A stretch of DNA of 64,000 bases, taken from NCBI RefSeq assembly GCF_001696615.3, contig NZ_CP032279.1, forward strand, positions 2,232,001-2,296,000, in the 5' to 3' direction. Under the pieces are notes generated by a model, which saw only the letters and a program-made list of their open reading frames with translations, was not told the DNA's origin and did no database searches. Numbering within the stretch: position 1 is the stretch's first letter; each line of letters starts with the position of its first letter. Source of the DNA: Acinetobacter sp. WCHAc010034. Lineage in GTDB: Bacteria > Pseudomonadota > Gammaproteobacteria > Pseudomonadales > Moraxellaceae. The position numbers and the translations under genes were made by a program. Of this stretch, positions 34,649 through 44,506 are shown in pieces.

Positions 34649-36490
34649 TCATTCAAGATCATCTCTTGACACATCAATGCGGCTGCGCTGCAAACCGCGC
34701 TGCAAGTCAACGCCGGCAGGGGGCTGGCGGATTTGCGCGTCGCTTTCGAACAGGTGCTCCAGTTCAGCTAAAGCGTTACGATGTGTTTCATAAACTTTCT
34801 GCTCATCGGTATAAATCCGCTGCTGCTGCGCCAGCAGCTGTTCGTCGTAGTCGCGGAACAGCTCAATGCTTTTGTAGGCGTCGTCCTCGCTGACGCCGAC
34901 ATCGCGCAGCAGCTGGTAGGCCATGCCCAGCGAGGACAAATAGGTTTCGCGCCAAATATGCTCTACGCCTAAATCGCGCAGCAGATGCACATGATGGCGG
35001 TCGCGGGCGCGCACCAGCAGCTTTAAATGCGGATAATTCAGGCGGATGTGGCGCGCGGTGTTCATCGAGTCTTCAATGTCATCAATCGCCAGGACAAAGA
35101 CTTTGGCATGCTGAATGCCGGCCGCCCGCAGAATGTCCGGCTGGGCGGCATCGCCGTAATACAGCTGGCCGCCGTAGTTGCGGACAAAATCGACCTTATC
35201 CAGGCTGCTGTCAATCGCGGTGAAGGGCTGATGCTGCATATGCGCCACGCGGGCGATAATCTGCCCAAAGCGGCCGAATCCGGCAATGATTACCGGCGGA
35301 TGGTGATCCGGAATATCATCATACTGCGGCGCTTCCGCCTTGCCGAAGCGGGGCAGAATCTGCGCGCTGATCAGCCAGTACAGCATCGGCGTCAGCACCA
35401 TCGACAGCGTCACAATTAAGGTGAGCGGCTCCATCATGGCCTGCGTCAGCACTTTTTCGCTGACGGCGGCGCTGAGCACGACAAAGGCGAATTCACCGCC
35501 TTGCGCCAGGCAGGCCGCCAGCATCAGGCTGTTGCGCCATGACTGGCGGAAATAGCGGGCAACCGCGGCCAGCGCCAGCATTTTGACCAGCAGCAGCGCC
35601 AGCGCGCCGCCGATGATCAGCGCAGGCATCTCAATCAGCAGCGACAGCTGGGTGGTCATGCCGACGGTCATGAAAAACAGGCCGAGCAGCAGCCCTTTAA
35701 ACGGGGCGATGCTGGCCTCCAGTTCATGGCGGAATTCTGAATCCGCCAGCAGCACGCCGGTCAGGAACGCGCCCAACGTGGTGCTGATGCCGAGCACATC
35801 CATCAGCCCGACCACGCCCAAAACAATAAACAGCCCAACCGCGGTAATCAGCTCATGCGCGCCGCTTTTGGCCACAAAGCGGAAAAATGGGCGCATCAGA
35901 TAGCGGCTGAACAGGAACAGCCCGCTGAAGGTGGCGACGATGGCGGCGAAATAGGCGACGCCGTGATGGGTGGACTGGGCGCCGGCTAGCAGCGGAATGA
36001 CCGCAATCAGCGGAATGGCGGCCATGTCCTGAAACAGCAGAATGGAAAACGACTGCTGGCCAAAGGTGGTATTCAGCTGCTGCTTTTCCGTCAGCAGCTG
36101 CAGCACAAAGGCGGTGGAGGACAGCGCCAGCGCAAAGCCGATCACAATGCTGGCGGCGATGCCCTGCTGCAGGGCAAAAAAGCAGATCACAGCCAGCAGC
36201 AGGCCGCTGATGCCCGCCTGCAGGCTGCCCATCACAAAGATGGAATGGCGCATTTGCCACAGGCGCTGCGGGCGCAGTTCCAGGCCGATAATGAACATCA
36301 GCAGGATGACGCCGAATTCCGCCAGCTCCTGAATGGCTTCGGCATCGCTGGCGATATTCAGCACGCTTGGCCCCAGCAGCATGCCGGTAAACAGGTAGCC
36401 CAGCACCGTGGCGATGCCGAAGCGCTTCAGCAAAGGCACCAGCAGCAGGGAGGCGCCTAAGAAGAGGGTGATTTGCAGCAGTAGCGGCAT
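34649..36490 (-). CDS. Kef-type monovalent cation:proton antiporter
   Basis: A 613 aa CPA2-family transporter. About 12 hydrophobic segments fill residues 1-375. A cytoplasmic TrkA-N/RCK domain begins near residue 397 with the nucleotide-binding GFGRFGQ loop, followed by the VYYGDA-like segment. This is the layout of KefB/KefC/YbaL potassium efflux systems, which respond to glutathione adducts or nucleotides. No KefF/KefG ancillary gene lies next to it, so I give no specific symbol. It lies 69 bases downstream of priA on the same strand and may be co-transcribed. Confidence 0.88.
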   Translation of the reverse strand: MPLLLQITLFLGASLLLVPLLKRFGIATVLGYLFTGMLLGPSVLNIASDAEAIQELAEFGVILLMFIIGLELRPQRLWQMRHSIFVMGSLQAGISGLLLAVICFFALQQGIAASIVIGFALALSSTAFVLQLLTEKQQLNTTFGQQSFSILLFQDMAAIPLIAVIPLLAGAQSTHHGVAYFAAIVATFSGLFLFSRYLMRPFFRFVAKSGAHELITAVGLFIVLGVVGLMDVLGISTTLGAFLTGVLLADSEFRHELEASIAPFKGLLLGLFFMTVGMTTQLSLLIEMPALIIGGALALLLVKMLALAAVARYFRQSWRNSLMLAACLAQGGEFAFVVLSAAVSEKVLTQAMMEPLTLIVTLSMVLTPMLYWLISAQILPRFGKAEAPQYDDIPDHHPPVIIAGFGRFGQIIARVAHMQHQPFTAIDSSLDKVDFVRNYGGQLYYGDAAQPDILRAAGIQHAKVFVLAIDDIEDSMNTARHIRLNYPHLKLLVRARDRHHVHLLRDLGVEHIWRETYLSSLGMAYQLLRDVGVSEDDAYKSIELFRDYDEQLLAQQQRIYTDEQKVYETHRNALAELEHLFESDAQIRQPPAGVDLQRGLQRSRIDVSRDDLE

Positions 36491-36559
36491 GCGTCTGTCC
36501 TGATCGGTTTTTTAAGGCTGCGCGGGCAGCAGCCTCTGAATTTGAAGCTTTAAGCAGGC

Positions 36560-38782
36560 TCAGCTGAGTTCCTGCGGGTCAATGTCCAAGGTTAATTTCA
36601 TGCTGGAAGGCTTGGCCTGCAGCATGCCCTGCCACCAGCTGCGGATATGGAAATGCAGCCTGGCGCGGTCGGCTGACAGCAGCACCATATGCGACTGATA
36701 GCGCCCGGCCTTGCGCTCCATCGGGGCGGGAATCGGCCCCCAAATATCCACGGTGTTTTCAGAATTCTGCCTTAAAAGCTGGGCATGATGCTGTAGAAAA
36801 TCTGTATTCAGCGCCTGATCTTTGGATTCGCAGCGGATCAGCGCAGCATAGCGGAACGGCGGCATCAGCGCAGCCTGGCGCTCTTTCAGGGTCTGCCGGG
36901 CAAACTGGCGGTAATCTTCCTGCACCAGCGTATTCAGCAGCGGATGCTCAGGGCGCAGGGTCTGCAGGTAGACATCGCCTTTGCGCTCGCCGCGCCCGGC
37001 GCGCCCCGCAACCTGCACTACCAGCTGCGCGGTGCGCTCAGTCGCGCGGAAATCCACGCTCAGCAGGCCGGAATCGATATCCAGAATCGCCACCAAAGTC
37101 ACATAGGGGAAATGATGCCCCTTGGCCAGCATTTGCGTGCCGAGCAGGATCAGCGGCCCGCTTTTCTGAATTTTATCGTAAATTTTCTGCCAGCTGCCGG
37201 CGCGGCTGGTCGAATCGCGGTCAACCCGGATCACTTCATAGTCCGGAAACAGCTCGTTCAGGCTTTCCTCAACCTTGGCGGTGCCCATGCCGATGGACTT
37301 CAGTTCGCTGTGGCTGCATTGCGGGCAGCGGTCCGGCATGCGGTGCACCGTGCCGCAGTGGTGGCAGTGCAGATGCTGATAGGGCGTGCGGTGCACGGTA
37401 AAATTGGCGTCGCAGTGCGGGCATTTGGCCTGCCATGCGCAGCTTTCGCAGATCAGCACTGGCGCATAGCCGCGCCGGTTTAAAAACACCAGCACCTGCT
37501 CTTGCTTATCCAGGCGCTTTTTCATTTCCTGCAGCAGCATCTGGCTGATGCCGTGCTGCTTCTGCGCCACTTTTAAATCCAGAATATGGATTTTCGGCAT
37601 CAGCGCCGCGCCGGCGCGCTGATTCAGCTCCAGGCAGCTCATTTTGCCGTTCTGCACCAGGGCATAGCTGTCAATGCTTGGAGTGGCCGAACCCAGCACC
37701 ACCGGGCACTGCTGCAGATGCGCGCGGTACAGCGCAATATCCCGCGCGTGGTAGCGGAAACCTTCCTGCTGCTTGAAGGACAGGTCATGCTCCTCATCCA
37801 GCACAATCAGCCCCAAATTAGGCAAAGGGGTAAAGACTGCGGAGCGCGTGCCTAAAATAATCGAGGCTTTGCCGGTTTGCGCCGCCTGCCAGGCCTGCAG
37901 GCGCTTGGCGTCAGTCAGGCCGGAATGCAGCAGGGCGATATTGCAGTGGAAGCGTGACTGGAAGCGGCTGACGGTTTGCGGAGTCAGGCCGATTTCCGGC
38001 ACCAGCACCAGCACCTGCCTGCCCTGCTTCAGCACCTCCTGCATGACCTGCAGATAGACTTCAGTCTTGCCGCTGCCGGTCAGGCCGTCCAGCAGAAAGG
38101 CCTGATATTTTTTGCGCGCTTTCAGCACCGCCTCAATGGCTTTTTTCTGATCCGGATTGGCCGTTAAGGGCATCTGCGCCATGCTGACCGGCATCGGGCT
38201 GAAGTCCTGCGCTTCCAGAACGCATTCGCAGATGGCTTTTTTTTCCAGCGCTTTCAGCGTGGCGGTTTCAATGCCGGCCAGGTTCAGCAGGTTTTCTGAG
38301 GTGCCGGAAGGATGCAACTTTAACACCCTATAGGCTTCCTGCTGGCGCTCAGAGCGCTTGAGCTTATTCTCTGCATCGCTGTCCAGCAGCTTCCATGTTC
38401 TGGCCAGCAGGTTGTAAGGCTTGCCTTGGCGCAGCAGCGCCGGCAGCGCGCTTTGAATCACTTCGCCGACCGGAAACTGGTAATACTGCGCCGCCCATGT
38501 CAACAAACTTAAAACTTTGCTGTCTAAAATGGCCTGCCCGTCCAGCAGTTCGGTAATGGCTTTCAGCTTGATGCCGGGGTCGAGCGGCGCATCGGGCGCC
38601 AGCTTTTCCACAATCACGCCGACCAGATTCTGCCGGCCGAAAGACACCGCCACGCGCGCGCCGGCCTGCGCCTGCCGGTACTGTTCGGCGCTCAGGCGGT
38701 AGTCAAAGCAGTCGTGCAGATAGACCGGAACGGCAACGCGGACCCGGTAAATGGCGTTTGGGGCAGGGGCTGGAACTTGCAT
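36560..38782 (-). CDS. priA: Primosomal replication restart helicase PriA
   Basis: A 740 aa superfamily 2 helicase that reloads the replisome at stalled forks. The N-terminal 3' DNA-binding domain comes first (to about 105), then helicase motif I GLTGSGKTEVY near 230-240 and motif II LDEEHD near 330. Paired zinc-binding clusters CESCAWQAKCPHC and CHHCGTVHRMPDRCPQC lie at about 447-495, and motif VI QVAGRAGRGERKG near 590. All key motifs are present. The gene is divergent from gspF. Confidence 0.97.
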   Translation of the reverse strand: MQVPAPAPNAIYRVRVAVPVYLHDCFDYRLSAEQYRQAQAGARVAVSFGRQNLVGVIVEKLAPDAPLDPGIKLKAITELLDGQAILDSKVLSLLTWAAQYYQFPVGEVIQSALPALLRQGKPYNLLARTWKLLDSDAENKLKRSERQQEAYRVLKLHPSGTSENLLNLAGIETATLKALEKKAICECVLEAQDFSPMPVSMAQMPLTANPDQKKAIEAVLKARKKYQAFLLDGLTGSGKTEVYLQVMQEVLKQGRQVLVLVPEIGLTPQTVSRFQSRFHCNIALLHSGLTDAKRLQAWQAAQTGKASIILGTRSAVFTPLPNLGLIVLDEEHDLSFKQQEGFRYHARDIALYRAHLQQCPVVLGSATPSIDSYALVQNGKMSCLELNQRAGAALMPKIHILDLKVAQKQHGISQMLLQEMKKRLDKQEQVLVFLNRRGYAPVLICESCAWQAKCPHCDANFTVHRTPYQHLHCHHCGTVHRMPDRCPQCSHSELKSIGMGTAKVEESLNELFPDYEVIRVDRDSTSRAGSWQKIYDKIQKSGPLILLGTQMLAKGHHFPYVTLVAILDIDSGLLSVDFRATERTAQLVVQVAGRAGRGERKGDVYLQTLRPEHPLLNTLVQEDYRQFARQTLKERQAALMPPFRYAALIRCESKDQALNTDFLQHHAQLLRQNSENTVDIWGPIPAPMERKAGRYQSHMVLLSADRARLHFHIRSWWQGMLQAKPSSMKLTLDIDPQELS

Positions 38783-38883
38783 AAAAAGGCGGTCTGGTCC
38801 TGTTGAAATTTCGTCGAGATCGAAGCGGAGTTGTGTTAGAGTGGGCAGATAATTTATATCTAAGAATATGAATGATTTTAAGG

Positions 38884-38895
38884 GTTGCGCGCAAC
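38884..38895. promoter_or_regulatory. 12-base palindrome in the priA-gspF divergent region
   Basis: Perfect palindrome GTTGCGCGCAAC in the 150-base region between priA and gspF, 38 bases before the gspF ATG. Could be a regulator site; no known match recalled. Confidence 0.3.
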
Positions 38896-38932
38896 TGCGC
38901 GGATCAAATTTTTGGAAAATTAGAGCATCGCA

Positions 38933-40138
38933 ATGCCAGCATATCAGTTTACCGCCATAGATGCTTCAGGCAAGCAGCAGAAGGGTGTGCTAGAGGGCGA
39001 TTCCGCCCGTCAAATCCGGCAGCAGCTGCGCGATAAGGCGCTGATTCCTGTCACGGTGGATCCTGTCGAGCAAAAACACCGGCATGCTCAAAATCAGTGG
39101 TTTCAGAAAGGCATTACTTCCTACGATCTGGCCCTGCTGACCCGGCAGCTGTCGGTGCTGGTGGCGGCTGCCATTCCTTTGGAAGAAGCCATCCGCGCGG
39201 TGGGCAAGCAGAACGAAAAAGCCCATGTGCAGAATCTGCTGATGTCGGTGCGCTCCAAAGTGCTGGAAGGCCATTCGCTGGCCAATGCCCTCAGCCAGTC
39301 CGGGCGCTTTCCGGAACTGTACATCGCCACCATCGCCGCCGGAGAGCGTTCCGGCCATCTCGATCTGATTTTAGACCAGCTGGCGGACTATACTGAAAAC
39401 CGCTTTGCCATGCAGAAGAAAGTGCAGGGGGCAATGATCTACCCGGTGATTCTGATGCTGATGTCCTTTGCCATTGTGATGGGGCTGATGACTTACGTGG
39501 TGCCGGACATCGTCAAAACTTTTGATCAGGACAAGGGCGCCCTGCCGTGGATTACCGTGGCTTTAATGAAAGCCAGCGATTTTATCCGCGTGGCATGGCC
39601 GTTCCTGCTGGCGGGCGCTGCGCTGGGCATTTTCCTGCTGGCGCGCTTTTTAAGAACGGCAGCCGGCCATTATGCCTTTGACCGCCTGACCCTGAAGCTG
39701 CCGCTGTTCAGCCGGCTGTCCAAAGGCATCAACGCCGCCCGTTTCGCCAGCACGCTGTCAATTTTAACCAAATCCGGCGTGCCGCTGGTGGATGCGCTGA
39801 AAATCGGCGCGGCGGTCAGCAGCAACTGGGTGATCCGAGATTCAGTCAATCTGGCTGCCGAAAAAGTCACCGAAGGCGGCAACCTGGCCGCGCAGCTGGA
39901 GCGCAGTGGTTATTTCCCGCCAATGATGGTACAAATGATCCGAAGCGGCGAGGCTTCAGGCGAGCTGGACCGCATGCTGGAGCGCGCCTCAGACATGCAG
40001 GACCGCGAAGTCACGACCCTGATTTCAACCCTGCTGGCGCTGCTGGAGCCGCTGATGCTGGTTTTTATGGCCAGCATTGTGCTGGTGATTGTGATTGCAG
40101 TCATGCTGCCGATTGTCAACATGAATAATATGATTTAA
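38933..40138 (+). CDS. gspF: Type II secretion inner-membrane protein GspF
   Basis: A 401 aa polytopic platform protein of the type II secretion system. Two repeated T2SF domains at about residues 70-195 and 272-395 and three transmembrane segments (about 168-190, 220-240, 375-395) give the usual GspF layout. The N-terminal MPAYQFTAIDASGKQQKGVL segment is typical. It interacts with the GspE ATPase and the GspL/M assembly. It is followed by gspG after 57 bases; the remaining gsp genes are not in the window, in keeping with the scattered gsp loci of Acinetobacter. Confidence 0.95.
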   Translation: MPAYQFTAIDASGKQQKGVLEGDSARQIRQQLRDKALIPVTVDPVEQKHRHAQNQWFQKGITSYDLALLTRQLSVLVAAAIPLEEAIRAVGKQNEKAHVQNLLMSVRSKVLEGHSLANALSQSGRFPELYIATIAAGERSGHLDLILDQLADYTENRFAMQKKVQGAMIYPVILMLMSFAIVMGLMTYVVPDIVKTFDQDKGALPWITVALMKASDFIRVAWPFLLAGAALGIFLLARFLRTAAGHYAFDRLTLKLPLFSRLSKGINAARFASTLSILTKSGVPLVDALKIGAAVSSNWVIRDSVNLAAEKVTEGGNLAAQLERSGYFPPMMVQMIRSGEASGELDRMLERASDMQDREVTTLISTLLALLEPLMLVFMASIVLVIVIAVMLPIVNMNNMI

Positions 40139-40195
40139 ACCTGATAATTTAAAACAGCTCTGTAGAGCATGGCATTAATGAATGAGAGTAAATAC

Positions 40196-40633
40196 ATGCA
40201 GCCGAATCGATTAAACAGCAGACACAGCGGTTTCACCCTGATTGAAGTCATGGTGGTGATTGTGATTTTAGGCGTTTTGGCCGCCTTGATTGTGCCGAAC
40301 GTGATGGGCCGCGGCGAGAAAGCCAAGGTCGACACCTCTGAAATCACCTTGAAAAGCGTGGCGGGGGCGCTGGATCAGTACAAGATGGACAACGGCAAAT
40401 TCCCTTCCATGCAGGACGGCGGCTTGGGCGCCTTGGTCAATAAGCCTGAATCAGCCAAAAACTGGCTGCCGGGCGGCTATGTCAAAGGCGGCTATCCGAA
40501 AGACAGCTGGGAAAATGACATTCAGTACGTAATTCCCGGCTCTGAAGGGCGCCCTTATGACCTGTATTCATTTGGCGCAGACGGCCAGTCCGGCGGCGAA
40601 GGCAATGACGCCGATATTTTCTATAAGCACTAA
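40196..40633 (+). CDS. gspG: Type II secretion major pseudopilin GspG
   Basis: A 145 aa major pseudopilin from the ATG at 40196, with GAGAG a few bases upstream; an ATG at 40169 would lengthen the leader by nine residues. The type III signal shows prepilin peptidase cleavage between G12 and F13, with Glu at mature position 5 (FTLIE), then a hydrophobic helix. The C-terminal part has the GspG calcium-site style loops (GGYPKDSWEND and SFGADGQSGGEGNDAD). Pairs with gspF in one operon. Confidence 0.96.
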   Translation: MQPNRLNSRHSGFTLIEVMVVIVILGVLAALIVPNVMGRGEKAKVDTSEITLKSVAGALDQYKMDNGKFPSMQDGGLGALVNKPESAKNWLPGGYVKGGYPKDSWENDIQYVIPGSEGRPYDLYSFGADGQSGGEGNDADIFYKH

Positions 40634-40917
40634 TTGAGAATAATTATTTATTCGGCTTTTATGGCATAAACCGCTTCACTGAATAGGAATTTCCCCTGTT
40701 GAGTGAAGCGATAATCACTCTTGATTATAAATTTTAATGTAAGCTAATGATATTAAACATAATATTAAAATAAGCCCGGTTTGAGGTTTATAATAAGAAT
40801 TATTCCCAGTTTTATTGATTACAATAATCGTAAAATATGAAGAAATATAAGCTTTTCATTTAAATAAAACCTTGCATAATATTTATAACGGCACTTTTTC
40901 AGCCAAAGGAGGGTGGA

Positions 40918-41253
40918 ATGAAAGCATTAATTTTAGCGGATGAAATTAACCAGTTTCATTGGTCGATGCTGAAATCTGTTCTTCTGGTTTTAAGCATCCT
41001 GCCGCTCAGCCAGGGCGCGCTGCATCTGTGGCAAAGCACCGAGGGCAGCAGCCAGATTGTGGTGGGCTTTTTCGCCGCCAGCCTGCTGAGCACATTATTC
41101 GTATTAAGCTTCTGGTCTGCATTGAAAGCCACAGCGGCGAAACTGGAACAGCAGCATGAAACGGCGTTTGAACATGCCGTGGTGCAGGCGTACCGCTATC
41201 TGCCCATGCTGTCTTTGGCCGGCATGCTGGCTTATCTGGCCAGCCAGATTTAA
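40918..41253 (+). CDS. Small membrane protein, function unknown
   Basis: A 111 aa protein I do not recognise. Three hydrophobic segments are visible at about 18-38, 48-68 and 92-109, with a charged helix KLEQQHETAFEHAV between the second and third. A strong ribosome binding site (AAAGGAGGG) precedes the ATG. It follows an AT-rich gap of 284 bases after gspG, so it is probably a separate unit. It ends at a clear terminator. A membrane protein, role unknown. Confidence 0.7.
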   Translation: MKALILADEINQFHWSMLKSVLLVLSILPLSQGALHLWQSTEGSSQIVVGFFAASLLSTLFVLSFWSALKATAAKLEQQHETAFEHAVVQAYRYLPMLSLAGMLAYLASQI

Positions 41254-41270
41254 GCGGCCACTGCATGAAA

Positions 41271-41300
41271 AAAAACCGGAGCCATTGCTCCGGTTTTTTA
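41271..41300. terminator. Bidirectional terminator
   Basis: Perfect 12-base stem AAAAACCGGAGC / GCTCCGGTTTTT with loop CATT. It serves the gene at 40918-41253 and the convergent lnt. Confidence 0.92.
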
Positions 41301-41367
41301 TTGCACTGCATTTTCATCCGCGCATTGCCAGCCCGAACTGCAGCAGGGCAAAGCGCGCAGGCAAGGC

Positions 41368-42927
41368 TTAGCGCCGCGACTTAAATGAAACATCCACCTT
41401 GCGCGGCCGGTAAAACCAGCCCAGCAGCAGCAGCAGGGCAGAGAAGCCTAAAACCGGCCAGTCGCTGAGGCGCATGTACAGGGTTTCGCCCTGCATGGCC
41501 GGAAGCTCGCCGCGCAGCACGGCTTTCCGGTCTATAGGCGCCTGCTTCACAATATGGCCATTGTGGTCAATAAATGCCGTCACGCCGGTATTGGTCGCGC
41601 GGATAAACCAGCGCCCGTTTTCCTTGGCGCGCATCTGCACCATCTGCAGATGCTGCCAAGGCCCCGCCGTGCCGGTAAACCATGCGTCATTTGACACCGT
41701 CACCAGAAAGTCGCTTTGGCGGGCATTGCGCCGGGTTAAGTTCGGATAAGCCACTTCATAGCAAATCGCGGAACCGAGATCATGCTTCTTGATCAGCAGC
41801 GGCTTCTGGTCGCTGGCGCCGCGGGAAAAGCCGCTCACCGACGGGTCATTCTGCAGCGCCGGCAATACCCAGCTCAGCATGCCGGACAGCGGAATGTATT
41901 CGCCAAAAGGCACAAGGCGCTGCTTTTTATACAGCCCTTCAGATTCATCGCCCAGCGCCATGATGCTGTTGTAGTACATCGGCTGGCCCTGAATTTTGGA
42001 TTCGGCCTGATCCCAGTAGGGAATGCCGGTGACCCAGGCGGTGCCGGTTTTTTCCGCCTGAGCCTTCATGGCGTCCAGAAAAGGCTCAATATCGGACTGG
42101 AACAGCGGAATGGAGGATTCCGGCCAGACAATCAGGTCGCGCCCCCATTCGGTGCGGCTGAGCTCGGCATAAATCATCAGGGTTTTGATCTGGTATTCGG
42201 TCAGCCATTTCAAGTCCTGCGGAATGTTGCCCTGAATCAGGGACACCGAGAGGGGCTTTTCCGCTTTCGGCTGCACAAAGGTCAGCTGCGATGCGCCCCA
42301 TGCGCCCAGCAGCAGAATGGCGGAGGGAACAATCCAGAAGGTTTTTTTATTTAAAATTTCGACTAAGGCGCAGGCCAGCAGAATGACGGCGAAAGAAACG
42401 CCGAACACCCCGAACAGCGGAGCATAGCTGTCCAGATAGCGTTCGGTGAAGGCGTAGCCGGCAAACAGCCAGGGAAAGCCGGTGAATACCCAGGTTTTGG
42501 CCCATTCAAAGATGATCCACAGCGGGGCAAAGGTCAGCGGGGTTTCCGGGAAGAAGCGCCGGTACAGCCAAGTCTGCACCGCGGTGAACAGGCCCATGGC
42601 CAATGCCATGATGGCAATCATCACAACGCTTAAAGCCGCGCCGGTATCGCCGTAGACATGAATGGAGGTGTAGAGCCAGAAGGCGCCGACAAACCAGAGG
42701 CCAAAGCCGTAGGCCCAGCCGATGCCGAAAGCCTGCCTGGCGGAACGCTTGCGCAGGCAGGCGTACAGCAGCGCCGGCGACAGCAGCGCCAGCCACCAGT
42801 AATAATACGGCGCCAGCGCAAAGCTGAACACGGCGCCGGAGAGGAGTGAAATCAGCAGCGGATAAATTAAAGGGAGCTGCTTCTGTTGTTCTGAGGAGGT
42901 TAGCAGCTTATTAAAATAAGTTCTCAT
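41368..42927 (-). CDS. lnt: Apolipoprotein N-acyltransferase Lnt
   Basis: A 519 aa inner-membrane enzyme that adds the third acyl chain to the N-terminal Cys of lipoproteins. Six or more hydrophobic segments fill the first 200 residues, then the carbon-nitrogen hydrolase domain with its triad: Glu near 268 (WPESSIPLF), Lys near 335 (KKQRLVPFGEY) and Cys near 388 (AICYEVA). One more membrane segment closes the protein. These positions agree with those known for the Escherichia coli enzyme. The ATG overlaps the corC stop by four bases, so the two are translationally coupled. It would mature the several lipoproteins encoded in this window. Confidence 0.96.
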   Translation of the reverse strand: MRTYFNKLLTSSEQQKQLPLIYPLLISLLSGAVFSFALAPYYYWWLALLSPALLYACLRKRSARQAFGIGWAYGFGLWFVGAFWLYTSIHVYGDTGAALSVVMIAIMALAMGLFTAVQTWLYRRFFPETPLTFAPLWIIFEWAKTWVFTGFPWLFAGYAFTERYLDSYAPLFGVFGVSFAVILLACALVEILNKKTFWIVPSAILLLGAWGASQLTFVQPKAEKPLSVSLIQGNIPQDLKWLTEYQIKTLMIYAELSRTEWGRDLIVWPESSIPLFQSDIEPFLDAMKAQAEKTGTAWVTGIPYWDQAESKIQGQPMYYNSIMALGDESEGLYKKQRLVPFGEYIPLSGMLSWVLPALQNDPSVSGFSRGASDQKPLLIKKHDLGSAICYEVAYPNLTRRNARQSDFLVTVSNDAWFTGTAGPWQHLQMVQMRAKENGRWFIRATNTGVTAFIDHNGHIVKQAPIDRKAVLRGELPAMQGETLYMRLSDWPVLGFSALLLLLGWFYRPRKVDVSFKSRR

Positions 42928-43763
42928 TTACGGACAGCTCGAATCAGATGGATGGTGCGCGCATCTGCTTCCAGAATCGTAAACTGCCAATTTTCCAGCT
43001 CAATCACTTGGCCCTGCAAATCGCTCACCAGGCCAATTTCCTGAAGCAGAAGCCCGCCCACAGTTTCCACTTCATCGTCAGAAAATTCAGCATCTAAAAC
43101 ATTGTTGAAGTGTTCAATTGGTGTAAGCGCCTGAACCAGCCAGGTATTTGCGGTTTTCGGGTCATCGTCCGGCACAATGTACTGCGCTTCCTCATCGGCA
43201 TTGTCGTGCTCATCTTCAATTTCACCGACAATCTCTTCCAGAATGTCTTCCAGCGTAACCAGGCCTGAAGTGGTGCCGTATTCATCAATGACAATCGCAA
43301 TATGGGTCTGGGTTTTCTTCAGCATGCGCATCACTTGGTCTGAACGGGCGCTTTCCGGCACAAACAGCGGCTGGCGCATCAGCGCGCGCACATCGACCTT
43401 GCCGCTGCGTTCCGCAAGGAAGGGCAGAAGGTCTTTGGCCAGCAGGATGCCGACGGCATTGTCCGGCTGATCGGATGAGAACACTGGAAAGCGCGAATGC
43501 GCCGACTCGATCAGCACATGCAGGATATCCAGCAGCTCATCATCTTCCTGCAGGCTGATCATGGCGGTGCGCGGCGTCATCACCTCGCGGATTTTGGTTG
43601 CAGGAAGGTCAAGCACGCCTTCAAGCATTGCAACGGTATCGGGTTCTAAAAAACGACGTGAATCTTGTACTAATTTTAACAGTTCGTCGCGGGTTTCCGG
43701 CGCTGTGCCTAGCCATTTGCGTAAGCCGCGCATACCCCACGACGGGCCTGATTCCTCGTGCAT
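42924..43763 (-). CDS. corC: CorC/YbeX-type CBS-domain protein
   Basis: A 279 aa cytoplasmic protein with two CBS domains (about residues 62-180; VMTPRTAMISLQ and FVPESARSDQVMRMLKKT) and a C-terminal CorC-HlyC domain (about 195-275). CorC is linked to magnesium/cobalt efflux with CorA in Salmonella; in most gammaproteobacteria its gene sits just upstream of lnt, as here. Translation overlaps lnt by four bases. The tag HlyC in this family name has no bearing on hemolysin. No membrane segments are visible, which fits the short CorC form. Confidence 0.92.
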   Translation of the reverse strand: MHEESGPSWGMRGLRKWLGTAPETRDELLKLVQDSRRFLEPDTVAMLEGVLDLPATKIREVMTPRTAMISLQEDDELLDILHVLIESAHSRFPVFSSDQPDNAVGILLAKDLLPFLAERSGKVDVRALMRQPLFVPESARSDQVMRMLKKTQTHIAIVIDEYGTTSGLVTLEDILEEIVGEIEDEHDNADEEAQYIVPDDDPKTANTWLVQALTPIEHFNNVLDAEFSDDEVETVGGLLLQEIGLVSDLQGQVIELENWQFTILEADARTIHLIRAVRK

Positions 43764-44027
43764 GATCTTTCCTGAAGACTCTTAATATCTAAAAAACATG
43801 ATTTTATCATACCTTAGAAAAACCGCTTGTCTATCTGCATGCTGGCGAGTTTTGATGAAAAGTTCAGGCGGCAGGCGGATGGTTGAATTTAAAGAATTTT
43901 TTAAAAATGCGCAGGGCGCGCATTGGCTGCATCAGCGCAGCTGCCGGCAGGGATGAAGCGCTGATGGGGAAAAAATCCCGGTGCAGTATGCTAAAATACG
44001 CCGGATTTTCCTGAATAGAGTTTTGCA

Positions 44028-44285
44028 ATGTCTGAACCGGCGCTTACCCCAGCGATCCAACTCAACACCCGCGGGCTGCGCTGCCCGGAACCTGTGATGA
44101 TGCTGCATCAGGCCATCCGCAAGTCTAAATCAGGCGATGTGGTGGAAGTCTTCGCAACAGACAACTCGACCTCCTGGGACATTCCGAAATTCTGCATGCA
44201 TTTGGGGCATGAGCTTCTGCTGCAGGAAGAGCGTTTAGATGAAAACGGCAATAAGGAATTCCATTATTTAGTCAAAAAAGGCTAA
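44028..44285 (+). CDS. tusA: Sulfurtransferase TusA
   Basis: An 85 aa sulfur carrier. The active Cys19 lies in the GLRCPEPVMML signature. TusA accepts persulfide sulfur from cysteine desulfurase and passes it on in the 2-thiouridine pathway of tRNA. Length and motif match the family. The gene is monocistronic with its own terminator. Confidence 0.95.
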   Translation: MSEPALTPAIQLNTRGLRCPEPVMMLHQAIRKSKSGDVVEVFATDNSTSWDIPKFCMHLGHELLLQEERLDENGNKEFHYLVKKG

Positions 44286-44296
44286 GCCCTATTTCA

Positions 44297-44330
44297 AAAA
44301 ATGCTCCGCATCGGTTCGGAGCATTTTTTA
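44297..44330 (+). terminator. Terminator of tusA
   Basis: Perfect 12-base stem AAAAATGCTCCG / CGGAGCATTTTT with an eight-base loop, then a T run. Confidence 0.92.
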
Positions 44331-44506
44331 TGCTTATATAACATTAAAAAAACCATGCTCATTTTTTGAGTGCTATGGCTGTAATGGACTGAAATTTAAT
44401 CCTATCTACTGCAGTCAAAAACTTAATTTAAAAATCAAGACGATGCTACTAAATACAATCATTCTATACTGGCTTGCTGCAGTTGAAAAAAATGGGCTGT
44501 AATTTT